Shown: in pieces, positions 14,415 through 25,745 of the stretch | Layout of the letters: every line of letters begins with the position of its first letter | Position numbering within the stretch: position 1 is the first letter of the stretch | DNA from: Branchinecta lynchi | Taxonomy: Eukaryota > Arthropoda > Branchiopoda > Anostraca > Branchinectidae | Direction: 5' to 3' | NCBI GenBank assembly: GCA_023053575.1 | Contig: JAKZAP010000010.1 | Location: 10,501,225-10,565,224 of the forward strand | Length of the DNA: 64,000 nucleotides | Position numbers and translations under genes: made by a program | Notes under the pieces: generated by a model | Database searches by the model: none | Told to the model about the DNA's origin: nothing | The model's input: only the letters and a program-made list of their open reading frames with translations

Positions 14415-16466
14415 TTGTGGATAGCGATCGCAGTTTCTGTCCGTCCGTCGGGCTGTTGGTTTGTCTGTCGGTCCGGGTTTTGCTAGTTTGGGTACTTCCA
14501 CATAAGCTAGGACGATGAATTTTGGCAGGCATATCAGGGACCCCAAATGATTAAGCTGGAAATAGTCACTTCCCCGGTCCGAGCATCGTGGGGGGAGTGG
14601 AGGGAGGGGAATCCGCAATCTTGAGATATTTATAACTTTTGAACGGGTGATTGGATCTTAATGAAACTTGATATTTGGAAAGAGCTTGTGTCTCAGACTA
14701 CCAGCTTCAAATCCGAAGCGGATCCGGTAACTTTGTGGGGAGCTGGAGGGGGGAGGCGGAAATCTTGGGAAACGCTTAGAGTGGAGGGATCGGGATTAAA
14801 CTTGCTGGGAAGAAGAAACACATGTCCTAGACAGATAATTGACATAACCGGACCGGATTCGGGCACTGTTGGGGGAGCGGGGGGGGGGGGATTCTGGTGA
14901 TCCAGCGAGTTCGATACTTCATGATGGAAGAAGATGATGAAACTCGGCAGGAATATGAGAGATCCGAACAGACCGACTTGAGAATAGTCGTTTGCACGAT
15001 TAGAACATCGTGGGGGGTGGAGGGATGGGGAATCCGGAATCTAATGGCATTTATAACTTATGAACGGGCGTACGGATTTGAATGAAACTTGGCAAGTGAA
15101 AGGACTATTGTCTCAGATGTTCCGTGTCAAGTCCGGGCCGGATCCGATAATTGGGGGTGGGGGAGTTGGAAGGGGCCACCGGAATTTGTATGAAACGCTT
15201 AGTGTCGAGGGATCGGGATAGAGTTTGGTGTGAAGAACAAGCACAAGTATTAGATACGTTATTAACGGAACCAGATCCTGTCGGGGCTTTTTGGGGGGAG
15301 TTGAAGTGGATTTCCCGGAATTCTGGTGATCGCGATTCCTGAGATAGGATACTCCCAGATTAACGAAGGACGATAAAACATGGCAGGCATATTAGTAAAC
15401 CGACCAAATAGACTTAAGGACCCGACACAGGAAGCCTTAGGAAGACTTTCGGCCCTGGGTCCGACCATTTTTCGGGAGTAGAGGGAGGGGGAATCCGGAA
15501 ATTACTGATTTCCCTAGGTTGCGAAAAATGGTCCGACTCAAGTGAAACTTTATGGGTGATAAGAACTGACGACCTAGATATGCAAAGCTTGTCTACGAAC
15601 CCATGCAGCCATGATTGGGGGAGTTGGGGGGGGGGGGGGGTCCGGAAAACTTTGTGGCATGCACGAAGACCAAACGGATGGGCAGAATGGAATGCAACTT
15701 GGACAGTACCAAGTTTATGCAGCCTAAGATTTGTCATTTGGTGTCCGAACCGGATCCGACCAAGGTAGGAGGAGGATGAAATGGGAACCGGGAATTTGTA
15801 GATAATGCTCCGATTCCAGTTAAACTTTATGAACGGGAAGAAGAGATGTTAGTATGTGTCCGAATCGTATTCGGCCACAGTAGGGTGGAGTCCCGAAAAT
15901 GTTGTGGCTCGCATAGCTGTTAAACGAGTGAAGTGATTGGAATGAAACTTGGAAAGTAGACAGATTGCCTATCTTAGACGACATACTTCAGGGTCTGGAT
16001 CACTCAACCACAAATCCCTGATTTTTGGATACCCTATGCCAAACGCCGGATATGTCTAGCGTTTGGCATACCCTATGCCTAACGCTGGATACACTATGCC
16101 AGGTGCTGGATACTGTAACCCAGTAAAATATTGATGATTTGAGTGAAGCTAAAAAATCAACCAATCAGAACTCCTTTCTATTGAGGTAGGTCAGGGTTAG
16201 GTTACCAACAGGTATCCAGCGTTTGGCATAGGGTATCCAGCGTTTGGCATAGGGTATCCAGCGTTAGGCATAGGCTATGCTAAATGCTAGATATACCCAG
16301 CGTTTGGCATAGGGTATCCAAAAATCAGGGATTTGTGGTAGACTGGTCTGGATCGGATTCGAGCACGGTGGGGAGGGGCATCGGAATTCCCGGAAAAATG
16401 CTCAGATTCACTTTCTCGCTTCTCACACTCTCGTAACAAGTGCCATATGAGCTCGTAGCTCTTGTT
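14415..16466 (-). mobile_element. Family B element, copy B3
   Basis: On the minus strand the element begins CAAGAGCTACGAGCTCATAT then GGCACTTG (16466 downward). It has diverged monomers with poly-C tracts and ends in a GACAGACGGACGG-type tract beside GCGATCGCTAT near 14421. It lacks the tRNA-like block. A 345-bp hAT-type element is inserted at 16001-16345. Several ORFs inside come from the monomers. Confidence 0.7.
16001..16345. mobile_element. hAT-type MITE H2 with perfect 8-bp target duplication
   Basis: GTCTGGAT lies immediately outside both ends (15993-16000 and 16346-16353). The ends are CACTCAACCACAAATC on the left and, on the reverse of the right, CAGTCTACCACAAATC, extending about 45 bp into CCTGATTTTTGGATACCC. 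The interior repeats the word GGATACCCTATGCCAAACGC in both orientations. The 8-bp duplication and the CAG start fit the hAT superfamily. It interrupts family B copy B3. Confidence 0.88.
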
Positions 16467-16966
16467 TTTTTAAAGCGCGCTAAATTCAAATGCGATGGAG
16501 TGTAAGTTTACAGAATCCATCACAGCTTCGAAAGCATAAGAACAACTCCGTTGTCCAAAGCCCAAGAAAGAATCATCTACAGTGAAATGATCAAGATTCT
16601 CCGACCAATTGAAGCCATTTAGTGCGAAGGCAGTAAACCAATCGAAGCAACAGGAAGGCGGAAAGGGATCTGCAGAACGGTGGAACCCAACGCCATATTT
16701 TGAAGGAAGGAAGGAGTTTTTTGTTATGGATTGTATATTAACGGGTAGTGATTACAGTTTCACCAGGAGCGTTAAATGAGACTTAAGTGTGGTAATGGAT
16801 AGGGTTGATGCCAAATGGTTTACCCCAGGTTTACCCAGCCAAAGGTGGCAGAAGTTACCCATTCAGTGTAATTACTAAGATTCCGGTAACTGTTGCAGAA
16901 TCTGCTAAAGGTAAGAAAAAGTGCCACTTACTCCAGTATTAAAAATCGGTATAAGGTAGTCTATGT
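16467..16966. other. No feature recognised
   Basis: This 500-bp interval between B3 and H3 lacks the signatures of the repeat families in this window. Short open stretches occur in both directions, but none has a recognisable domain or splice context. Confidence 0.3.
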
Positions 16967-18009
16967 CAGTCTACCACAAATCCCTGATTTGTGGATACCC
17001 TATGCCAAACGCTGGATATCTCTAGCATTTGGCATCAGTTTGGCATAGCCTATCCCTAACGCTGGATACCCTATGCCAAACGCTGGATACCTGTTTCCAA
17101 TAAGATATTGATGATTTGATGAAGCTCTGAAATCAACCAATCAGAATTAACCAATAGTGAAATAGGTCAGGGTTACACAGTCTAGTACACTAGCCCCATT
17201 TCAGGCACGGTGCTCAAACGTCTAGCACCATGCCTGGGTGCTAGACGTTCAAGCACTGTACCTTGGATTTTGTGTATGGTGCATGGATTTCAGTATACAG
17301 TGCATACAGAAAAAACACAGTTTCTGTCATCACAACTGAGCACCGGCTCGGACAGGGCTGAAATTACTACTATGAATTAGAGAAGTCAAAGACAATCCTT
17401 TATATATTTTTCATAACAAAAACAAAAGGGCTCTAATGATGATGGAGATGAAAAACCTAACAGCACCCTATCTATTTTCCATGTATTTTCCCTATCTATT
17501 CCCCAAGAGCCAATATTCTGGTTGGCTGCTAGGTAGAAAAAGCTGAGGCACAGGACACTTTGCATGCAAAACCCTTGACTATGTAGAAAAGAAAATGAGG
17601 TTTTTCACATCTGTCATCAGCCGAGCCCTTTTGTTTTTGTTGTGAAAAATATATAAAGGATTGTCTTTGATTTCTCTAATTCATGGTAGTAATTTCAGCC
17701 CTGTCCAAGCTGGTGCTCAGTTGTTATGACAGAAACTGTGTTTTTGATGTATGCACTGTATACTGAAATCCATGCACCATACATGAAATCCAAGGTACAG
17801 TGCTTGAACGTCTAGCACCCAGGCATGGTGCTAGACGTTTGAGCACCGTGCCTGAAAAGGGGCTAGTGTACTAGACTGGGGTTACAGTACCAACAGGTAT
17901 CCAGCGTTTGACATAGGGTATCCAGCATTAGGCATAGGCTATGCCAAATGTTAGATATATCCAGTGTTTGGCATAGGGTATCCAAAAATCAGGGGTTTGT
18001 GGTAGACTG
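16967..18009. mobile_element. hAT-type MITE H3, same family as H2, carrying a nested foldback
   Basis: GTCTATGT flanks both ends (16959-16966 and 18010-18017). The termini are CAGTCTACCACAAATCCC and its inverted complement. Removing the 701-bp nested element and its 8-bp duplication leaves 334 bp, almost the size of H2 (345 bp), and the same CTATGCCAAACGC words are present. This confirms both the family and the nesting order. Confidence 0.9.
17178..17878. mobile_element. Foldback hAT-like element H4 (701 bp) with long arms
   Basis: GGGTTACA flanks both ends (17170-17177 and 17879-17886). The termini are CAGTCTAGTACACTAGCCCC and its inverted complement. The arms are about 250 bp each and include GCACGGTGCTCAAACGTCTA, AGGCATGGTGCTAGACG and AAAGACAATCCTTTATATAT, each with a complement in the other arm. 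Only a short spacer is single copy. It is inserted inside H3. Confidence 0.9.
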
Positions 18010-18031
18010 GTCTATGTCCAATATTATTGTA

Positions 18032-18269
18032 CAGTAGAGGTATGCTTATGTGAACAGTTACTTTAATGTAAACAGTGCTGTTTCGGGCTAAATGGTAGAA
18101 TGAAGATTCAAAATACCTATAGGCTGCAGGTGTTTTCAGATGCCCTTAGTTATCTACTTTGGCTAACTAGTAGTTAGCTTTAGACACAGCAAGTGCATGA
18201 GAATGGCAAAGTCCACTGTCAACCAGTTACTTGCTGTCAACAAACGTTCACATAAGCATACCTCTACTA
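18032..18269. mobile_element. Small inverted-repeat element, possibly mariner-like MITE
   Basis: The left end, CAGTAGAGGTATGCTTATG followed by TGAAC, is matched by its inverted complement GTTCACATAAGCATACCTCT ending at about 18269. TA lies at or next to both borders, which would suit a Tc1/mariner MITE, but the right border has a mismatch. No transposase is encoded. Confidence 0.55.
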
Positions 18270-18689
18270 CACTGTTGTAGAGAGGTGCAAAATGTGTTCT
18301 TGGTGGAGACGAGGTACAGGGTGTTCTTCTTTGTGCATCTCTTCAGAAAAGACTTGCTAAATAAAACAGTAAAAAACAAATTACATGCTCTCGGAGGTAG
18401 GCTACAGAAATGTACTATGGAGCACTTAAGACTTGAGGAACTGCTTTGTTTGACTGACCAGTATAGTATTACCTTTATTGCTGCCAGCAGTTGAAATGAC
18501 CCTGCTCAAAGAATGCTTACAGGCCAATTTATTATTTTCAGTTCAATTTATTTATTATAAAAAGACGAACCACACACTGTAAACTAACTGCACCCTAAGT
18601 GAGCACTGCCCCTAACAGGTGAAACAAATCATACATTATCTAGAAAGAACTACAAGCAAAAAAAAAAGAAGAAGGGAAAAGAAAACGAA

Positions 18690-19130
18690 TGTAAATTAAT
18701 CAATTAAAATATAGAGAACTAACGGTAGAAAACAGTTACAATCTAATTCAATATTTTTCAGTAAGAAACTTCTAATCTTCCTTTTGAACTCTGGTATGCT
18801 ATTAACATTTTCCAAGGTATTTGTCAGCTAGTGCCATATTTTTGGTCTGGTAAATTAGATTGAAAACCCAGATGATGTGAGACTTCTCGTTTCTGTAACT
18901 AGTTATAATGAATGTCGAGTATCGTGTTGGTGAATTTCATCATTCCTTTGAAAAAGGACATAAAAGGCTGAGGGGTGATTTGTGCTTACTGTATACAAAG
19001 TTTCAGCATTTTTTTCCTGAAGTCGAGCCACGTTTGATATCTTGAGTTTTATTAAAAAAAGCTTCACTCTCTCACTAGGCTCAAGCTTGCAAATAGCATG
19101 TATAGATTTATTCTGATGGATTTTAACTTA
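18690..19130 (-). pseudogene. Non-LTR retrotransposon L2, C-terminal remnant of the reverse transcriptase ORF
   Basis: On the minus strand, spread over frames with stops, are NVARLQEKNAETLYTV, the HQHDTR motif, FTRPKIWH followed by a stop, then ENVNSIPEFKRKIRSFLL. This order (His-x-x-x-Thr-Arg, then a K-I-W block, then F-K-R-K-I-R-x-F-L) is typical of the C-terminal region after the palm in Jockey-, CR1- or L2-like elements. The interval 19131-19430 probably holds more decayed sequence of the same copy. The ORF is not functional. Confidence 0.7.
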
Positions 19131-19438
19131 CTTCTGTTCTGACTTATAATTTGAAGCCCAAATGCTTGTTACATTTAAAAGTTATGAGGAATAGACTGAA
19201 ATATAGGATCAGTAATATTTTATGGAGAAAACAAATTTCAGTCCATGGAGAACACCAACAGCTCTTGACAGCTCTATATAAAGAAATTTATTATGGGTTG
19301 CCAGATCCAGCTTTTTTGTCAATTGCTATGCCTAATTTAATATGTTCTACTCTTTCAGTTTCTTCATGGTCTTTATATTTAGCTTGTTTTCGTGAACTGG
19401 ATCATTTCCACGTTTCTAAATGATATACTTCGTCTTTA

Positions 19439-20446
19439 CCCAAAACGTAAGTGGAGGGATACCTATGACATCGCAAAAGTTGTCCGTCTGTCCGTCCGTC
19501 CGTCTGTGCCCACTGTAACTCTCGAAGGGAATGAGATATTTTGATGAAACTTGGTGTGAGGATTCTTTGGGTCAAGAGTAAGGTCAAGTTCGTAGATGAG
19601 CTATTTAGCCCTACATTTAGGGGTGGAGGAGGGGTTTTAAATTAAGGGACAAATTAAATATTTTTAAACAGATAATGTGATAGTCGATTATGGGGTAAGA
19701 AGACATGTTGAATACGATGGTGAAAACCATTTTGTCATCGGAAAAGTAGTTCGCCCCGAAACCGGCCAAAACCGGAAAGTTTGTTAAAAGTAAAAGTTTT
19801 ATTTTATTTGTTTTATTTGTTAAAAGTAAAAGTTTGGAGTTGATTAGATGTTCAGTTTAGGGGTAAGAAGACATGCTGAACACTTATGTGAAAACAATTT
19901 TCTACCCAGACAAGTAGTTCGCCCGGAATCCGGCCAAAACCGAAAATTGTTAAAAGTTATAGTTTTATTTGTAGTTGATTAGATATTCGATTTAGGGGTA
20001 AAGAGATGGTGAATCCGTGTATGACAGTGATTTTTTACCCGGACATATAGTTCGACGGGAACCCGGCTGGAGCCGGAAAATTTGTTATAAGTTCAATTTT
20101 TATTCGAAGTTGATTAGATGTTCAATATTGGGGAAAGAAGATAAGCTGAGTTCGTTTTTGAGCTTTCTTTTCTTGACGGAAAAGTAGTTCCCGAATTCGG
20201 CCGAAAGCGGGAAATTGGCAGAAGTGGCAGGAAGTTTTCGTCAAAACAGAGATGGCTTATAGGGGTAAACACAAATGCTGATTCAATACCTGAACTTGTT
20301 TTTCTCAGATGATTAACCTGTTTTTGAATTTTAATAGTAAAAATGTTCAAGGAGTCTGGCGAAGACTGGATCTGGCGAAGACAAGACCCAATTGTCTGGA
20401 TCAAATATTGAATTTTTGGGATCCCATCGAAACCTTTGGTCTTGTT
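19439..20446 (-). mobile_element. Family A element A2
   Basis: It runs from the ACGTAAGTGGAGGGATACC end with a short CCGTCCGT tract (19440-19505), through the AACTCTCGAAGG and GATGAAACTTGGTGTGAGG blocks and several CCGGATTC monomers, to CCTTTGGTCTTGTT at 20446. Only part of the palindromic 3' end remains. Confidence 0.85.
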
Positions 20447-20529
20447 GTAATAAGGGAAAGCAACCGTTCTTCAAAGAATTCAGTTGCTGCCTAAAGGCAC
20501 ATTTTAGCGTTTGTAATTAGTTGCTCATG

Positions 20530-21751
20530 GTTTTTGGGATCCCAAAGCGTAAGTGGAGGGATACCCATGACATCGCAAAAGTTGTCCATCTGTCCGTCCG
20601 TCTGTCCGTCCGTCCGTCCGTCTGTCCGTCCGTCCGTCCGTCCGTCCGTCTGTCCGTCCGTCCGTCCGTCCGTCCGTCCGTCCGTCCGTCTGTCCGTCCG
20701 TCCGTCTGTCCGTCTGTCCGTCCGTCCGTCCGTCCGTCTGTCCGTCTGTGCGCACTTTAACTCTCGAAGGGAATGAGATATTTTGATGAAACTTGGTGTG
20801 AGGATTCTTTGGGTCAAGAGTAAGGTCAAGTTCGTAGATGGGCTCTGTAGCCCTACATTTGGTGGTGGGGGAGGGGTTTTAATTAAGGGGCAAATGAAAT
20901 ATTTGTAAACAGATATTGTGATAATCGATTATGGGGTAAGAAGACATGTTGAACACAATGGTGAAAACCATTTTGTCATCGGACAAGTAGTTTGCCCGGA
21001 ATCCGGCTAAAACCGTTAAGTCTGTTAAAAGTAAAAGTTTATTTGAAGTTGATTAGATTTTCGATTTAGGGGTATGATAATATGCTGAACTCGACGGTGA
21101 AAACCATTTTCTTGCCGGATACGTAGTTCGCCAGGAATCCGGCCAGAGCCTGAAAGTTTGTTAAAAGCAGAAGTTTTATTTGGAGTTGATTAGATGTTCA
21201 ATTTAGAGGCAAGAAAACATGCTGAACGCTTCTGTGAAAACAATTTTCAACCCGGACAAGTAGTTCGCCCGGAATCCGGCCGAAACCGGAAAATTATTAA
21301 AAGTTAAAGTTTTATTTGTGGTTGATTAGATATCGGATTTAGGGGTAAGAAGAGATGCTGAATCCGTGTATGACAGTCATTTTTCACCCGGACATAAAGT
21401 TCGACCGGAATCCGGCTGGAGCCGGAAAATTTGTTAAAAGTTAAATTTTTATTTGAAGTTGATTAGGTGTACAGTATTGGGGAAAGAAGATACGCTGAGT
21501 TCGTTTTTGAGCTTTCTTTTTTCGCCGGACAAGTAGTTCAAAAAGATATGACTTATAGGGGTAAACACACATGCTGACTCCATATCTGAACTTGGTTTTC
21601 TGAGAATCTATTTGGCCTTAGTCTGTTTCTGAATTTTAATACTAAAAATATTCAAGGAGATTGGCGAAGTCTGGATCTTGCGAAGACAAGACCCAATTGT
21701 CTGGATCAAATATTGAATTTTTGGTATCCCATCGAAACCTTTGGTCTTGTT
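20530..21751 (-). mobile_element. Family A element A3, inserted next to L2
   Basis: The TTTTGGGATCCCAAA palindrome is at 20533, followed by an unusually long CCGT/CTGT tract, the monomer array and the CCTTTGGTCTTGTT end at 21751. The adjacent retrotransposon reading frame stops being recognisable exactly at this end, so A3 interrupts L2. Only 83 bp (20447-20529) separate it from A2. Confidence 0.85.
20586..20752 (+). repeat. CCGT/CTGT tetranucleotide tract of about 167 bp
   Basis: Uninterrupted tetranucleotide units alternate irregularly between CCGT and CTGT. This is the longest such tract in the window; other family A copies have 15-70 bp at the same internal position. It produces the SVRPSVRPSV and TDGRTDGRTD open frames, which are artefacts. 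Confidence 0.95.
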
Positions 21752-22362
21752 ATGTGTGAGAAATCACCATTAGCAAGTATTTTACAAAGTCGGTTTGTTA
21801 GATACCGAATCCATTCTAGAACCGTCGACTTTGTCCCATATCGTTCCAATATTTCAATAAGGATGTCAAAATCAGGGCAATCAAAGGCTTTTGTTAAATC
21901 CAGAAAGATCGCCAATGAATATAAATCATCATCTTGCCCTGCTCTTATATTCGTTATAAGATCCGTAATTACGAGTTCAGTGGACCTGTTTTTCCGAAAT
22001 CCATACAGTTTATCAGAAATAATCTTATTAGTTTCAAAATACTCATACAGTCTTTTGGTAGCAAGCTTCTCATGTATTTTTTTCATGTATTTTGGTCGAT
22101 AGTTATGATTTTGGATTCCTTAAATACCTTCATCAAGGCTTTTTTACAAGAACTGTAGCCTAAGATGCTCAGTAATTGCTGGTTGGTATTTTTTTAGTAC
22201 TTGCAAAGAAAGTCGTCCATCTAGGCCAGTTGGCCTTGTTCCTTTAATTTCACAGTTGCATTTTTTTTAATTCGTCACATGTAACAGGTGACAATTTCTG
22301 CATTTCCGCCATTGTCTGTTGTTTCTTGACTTTTGGAGATGTTACCTTTGTAATTTGTGTTC
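21752..22362 (-). pseudogene. Non-LTR retrotransposon L2, fingers and palm of reverse transcriptase
   Basis: A stop-free stretch of about 110 codons (22086 down to 21755) shows the non-LTR reverse transcriptase pattern: EKIHEKLATKRLYEYF, then YGFRKNRSTE, then FLDLTKAFD, which is the motif A Asp region. Upstream, in shifted frames, are PTGLDGRLSLQVLKKYQPAI and a YRPK remnant, corresponding to the usual TGLDGI and NYRPI blocks. Frameshifts and stops make it non-functional. The downstream palm is cut off by A3 at 21751, and a family B element cuts it upstream at 22363. Confidence 0.85.
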
Positions 22363-24228
22363 TTTTTATGGCACTTGAGCATAGTAAAGTGCCATATAGC
22401 GATCGTACTTTCTGTCGGTCTGTCGGTCTATCCCGGTTTTGATAGTTTGGGCACTTCCACACATGCTAGGACGATGAAACTTCGCAGGCATATCAGGGAC
22501 CCGACGAGATCGACTTACAAATAATCACTTCCCCAATCCGACTTTCCCCGGGTCCGGGAGTCCTGAAACTATAAAGCAAAAGGTGAGCAAAAGGTAGCAA
22601 AAAGAGCCCAAATTCGGGATTGAACCACGGACATCTGAGGCGCGAAGCCAGTCACTGGCTTCGATCGACAGATTCTGTGCTCTACTACTGCGCCAAGACT
22701 TGATGTATTACGGAGCGAATGCGGGAGTAGATACGGTTTAACATTAAAGTAAGACCAAGTGGTCAGAACGTGAAACGCTTCCACATAAGCTAGGACAATG
22801 GAACTTGGCACGAATATCAGGGAACCGACCAGATTAACTTGGAAATAATCACTTTCCAGATCCGATCATAGTGAGGGGAGTGGAGGGATGGGAAGTCCGG
22901 AAACTATTAACATGCATAACTTTGGAAAGGGTAATCGGACATGCGTGAAACTTGACATGTGTCAAGGAAAAGTGATTCGGATATTCAGTTTAAAATCCGG
23001 ACCAGATTCGATACCTGTGGGGGGGAGGCTGAAGGGGGGCACGGAAAATCTCCTGAAACGCTTCCACATATGCTAGGACAATAACACTTGGAAGGCATAT
23101 GAGGGAACCGACCAGGTTAACTTGGAAATAATCACTTCCCCGATCCAGCCATCGCGGGGGAGTGGAGGGATGGAGAAGAGAATCCGGAAACTAGAATCAT
23201 CCGTAACTTTGGAACGGGTAATCGGACATGCACGAAACTTGACTAGTGTGAAGAACAAGTGTCTCACATTTTCAATAAATCTGGCCTGAATCCGGTAACA
23301 GGGGGTGGGGGTAGAGGGGGGACCGGAAATATTTTGGAACGCTTAGGGTCGAGGGATCGGGATGGAACTTGAAGGGAAGAACGAGCATTAACCCTAGATA
23401 CTGTATTGACAAAATAGGACCGGATCGTGTCGCCGTGGATGATGTCGGATAGGGGTTTCTTGGATTTCCGTGTTGATCATGAGTTACGGTACTTCCAGAT
23501 GTACTATGACCATGAAATTTGGCAGACATATTAGGTACTTTCCTAGGTCGACTTGGAAATACTTTCTTCCCTGATACGGTGATGTTGGGAGAGTGGAGGG
23601 ATGGGGAATCCGGCATCTAGTGACATGCATAACTTTAGAACGGGTGATCGGACGTGAATGAAACTTGAGCAGTGTCAGGAACAAGTGCCTCAGATGATCA
23701 GTTTTCAAGTTCGGAACGAATCCAATAACTGGGGGGGGGGGAGCTGGAGGGGGATGCAAGAAATCTCGTGAAACGCCTGGAGTCGAGAGATCGGGACGGG
23801 ACTTGGAGGAAAGAACAAGCATAAGCCGTAGAGACAATACTGACAAAACAGGACCGGATCTTGTCACAGTTGTGGGAGTTTGAGAAGGTTTTCCACAATT
23901 CTGGTCATCACGAGCTGGGGTACTTCCAAATGTGCTATGACCATGAAACTTGGCAGGCTGTGCTATGACCATGAAACTTGGCAGGCATGTTAGGGACTCT
24001 GTCAGATTGGCTTAAAAATAGTCCCTCCCCCGATCCGATCATCGTTGTGGGAGAAACAGTTATCAATGAGTGGAAAACCATTTCAGATTTAGTAGATCAA
24101 GTCGACTTTCTGATGAAATGAATATTGGGAGAGAGATGCGGCCTTGACAACCGCAAACCGTATCTGACAAACATGCTAATTGTTCTTACAAGTACCATAT
24201 GACCTTTCAGCTCTTGCTTATTTTGCAT
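22363..24228 (-). mobile_element. Family B element, copy B4, inserted in L2
   Basis: On the minus strand it starts near 24228 with CAAGAGCTGAAAGGTCATAT, has the monomer array with poly-C runs and a tRNA-like block, and ends with a short GACAGACCGACAG tract and a GGCACTTTACTATGCTCAAG hairpin at 22368-22395. Recognisable retrotransposon protein lies on both sides (24230-24480 and 21752-22362), so the borders are well placed. No target duplication was found. Confidence 0.8.
22618..22713 (-). pseudogene. tRNA-like sequence inside B4
   Basis: On the minus strand a TGGCGCAGTAGTAGA A box and a GGTTCAATCCC B box are about 65 bp apart. The extra length is due to an inserted inverted stretch resembling GAAGCCAGTGACTGGCTTC. 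It sits at the same position within the element as the tRNA-like blocks of B1 and B5. The stems are too disrupted for a working tRNA. Confidence 0.5.
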
Positions 24229-24229
24229 T

Positions 24230-24480
24230 CGTGAGTTTATCTTTTATTTTTTGTCAATTACTGAATTAATTATCTGCCTAGAGTTCTCATTCGCATTTTT
24301 TAAAGTATTTTGAAAATATGTTTCCTTTGCATTTCTTTTGAAGTGGTTTAACTTATTTCTATATTCTTTAAACCGGTGAAATTCCGTCGGATCATTTAAA
24401 TAACATTTGTAAAGAGTTTTGCGATTGTTAACAGAAACGAAAAGTCCCTGTGTCGTCCATGGTTTCTTGGTAAATACTTA
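24230..24480 (-). pseudogene. Non-LTR retrotransposon L2, linker between endonuclease and reverse transcriptase
   Basis: In one minus-strand frame it reads KKPWTTQGLFVSVNNRKTLY, then NDPTEFHRFKEYRNKLNHF, then KRNAKETYFQNTLKNAN and RQIINSVIDKK. This matches the conserved linker of APE-type LINEs (a PW-T-GL block, then NR, KLY, DP and YRN-LN). The frame is intact for about 75 codons. It joins the block at 21752-22362 once B4 is removed. Confidence 0.8.
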
Positions 24481-25745
24481 GGGGAGCTCCGGGTTGGATC
24501 GGACACGGGGTTGGTCTGGACACCCGCAAAACAAATCTTAAAAGTTGTCGCTAAAATCGGAAAAAAATACATAACATCTGCCTTCTAGTGATCCAACTTT
24601 GTACCAAAGTTTCATGGTACTTGCTTTTCTGGTTTTGACAAAAAGTTGAAAAAATTAGTTTTCTTGAGGAAAAAGTTTTTAGCTCGTGGTCGGTTAAAAA
24701 GCTGCACGCCGAAGATTAGCGATAAGTGGAAGGAGATTAAATGACAATAGACAGCTTAGTAATTGGGGTATGTAGCCTGCTTAGTATTTTCAAGCTAGAT
24801 CAGTTAGTTTTCCTGTAGTAGGCCATTTTGTTATTTCAGTCAAGGTGGGGTTGGTTCGGAAAGTTTTGAAGGGTTTGTTCGGACAGTCTTTTCCTACTCA
24901 TATTCCACACAAAACTGAAACTGACTTAGAAAAATACAAAAAGATGCTATCAGGATCCTTACCGTATCATTTGTTAACATAATTAGTTTGATAAATGAAC
25001 GCGCAAAAAAAGAGATGGCCATAGAGTTGCTTACAGTAGAGTAAAAAAATAGCTTCTTTTTTAATATAATCAACTCTGCTTACGATATTCTCAAGGAGGA
25101 AAAAGAAACACGAGCTCGTCCTTGTGTAGTTAAATTTTAGAAAAGGGGAAACCAAATGTGTTTTTGTGTCGGAAAGTCGAAAAAAGGGAGGCTCATTGAA
25201 TGAAACTTCGTTGAGGGGCTTGAAGATATTCTTTCTGCACAGAAGTGGGCCTAAAATCATCTTCCTGTAGAATCCATTCGAGTATTAGGACGGAACTTTG
25301 CTGATATAAGTTTGAAGTTACCAGCCTCTGGAATTACTAGGTTAACTGAAAGGACAAATGAAGGATTTTCACTTTAACGCAACCTTGGCTCTTGAAACAT
25401 TTGTTTTCTTTAGTTTTGTGTTTACTTTTGAGCTGCAGTATTATCAATTCCACTTTTTAACATATTTAAATAAAGTCGAGTAAAAAAATAGTGCATTACA
25501 AATAATGTCCGAACCAACCCGAGGCATGTCCAAATCAACTCCATGGGTACGGGGTTGGTTCGGACAAATTGAAAAACAGAAAAATGTTTACTTAAAAAGC
25601 TGATGTAGAAAAAAATCTGAAAAAAATAGCAGCTATTCTCCCAGACATTCTACATGTTTGACAACAAAAACGATGTAAATCCGCCAAGAAATGGCGGCCC
25701 AACAAGAAAATGAAAATTAGTGTCCGGGTCAACCCCGAGCTCCCC
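24481..25745. mobile_element. TA-flanked inverted-repeat element M1 (mariner-like), inserted in L2
   Basis: The ends are GGGGAGCTCCGGGTTGG and its near-complement CAACCCCGAGCTCCCC, each bordered by TA. The retrotransposon reading resumes across the element with one TA removed, which supports a TA target duplication. GTCCGAACCAACCCC-type words occur at least five times in both orientations (near 24510, 24850, 25506, 25552, 25724). No transposase was recognised; the 97-codon minus-strand ORF at 24967-25260 has no known domain. Confidence 0.7.

Noticed and set aside
20491..20829. Open frames on both strands reading SVRPSVRPS and TDGRTDGRT
   Set aside because: They are translations of the CCGT/CTGT tetranucleotide tract in family A; open in every frame because the repeat contains no stop.
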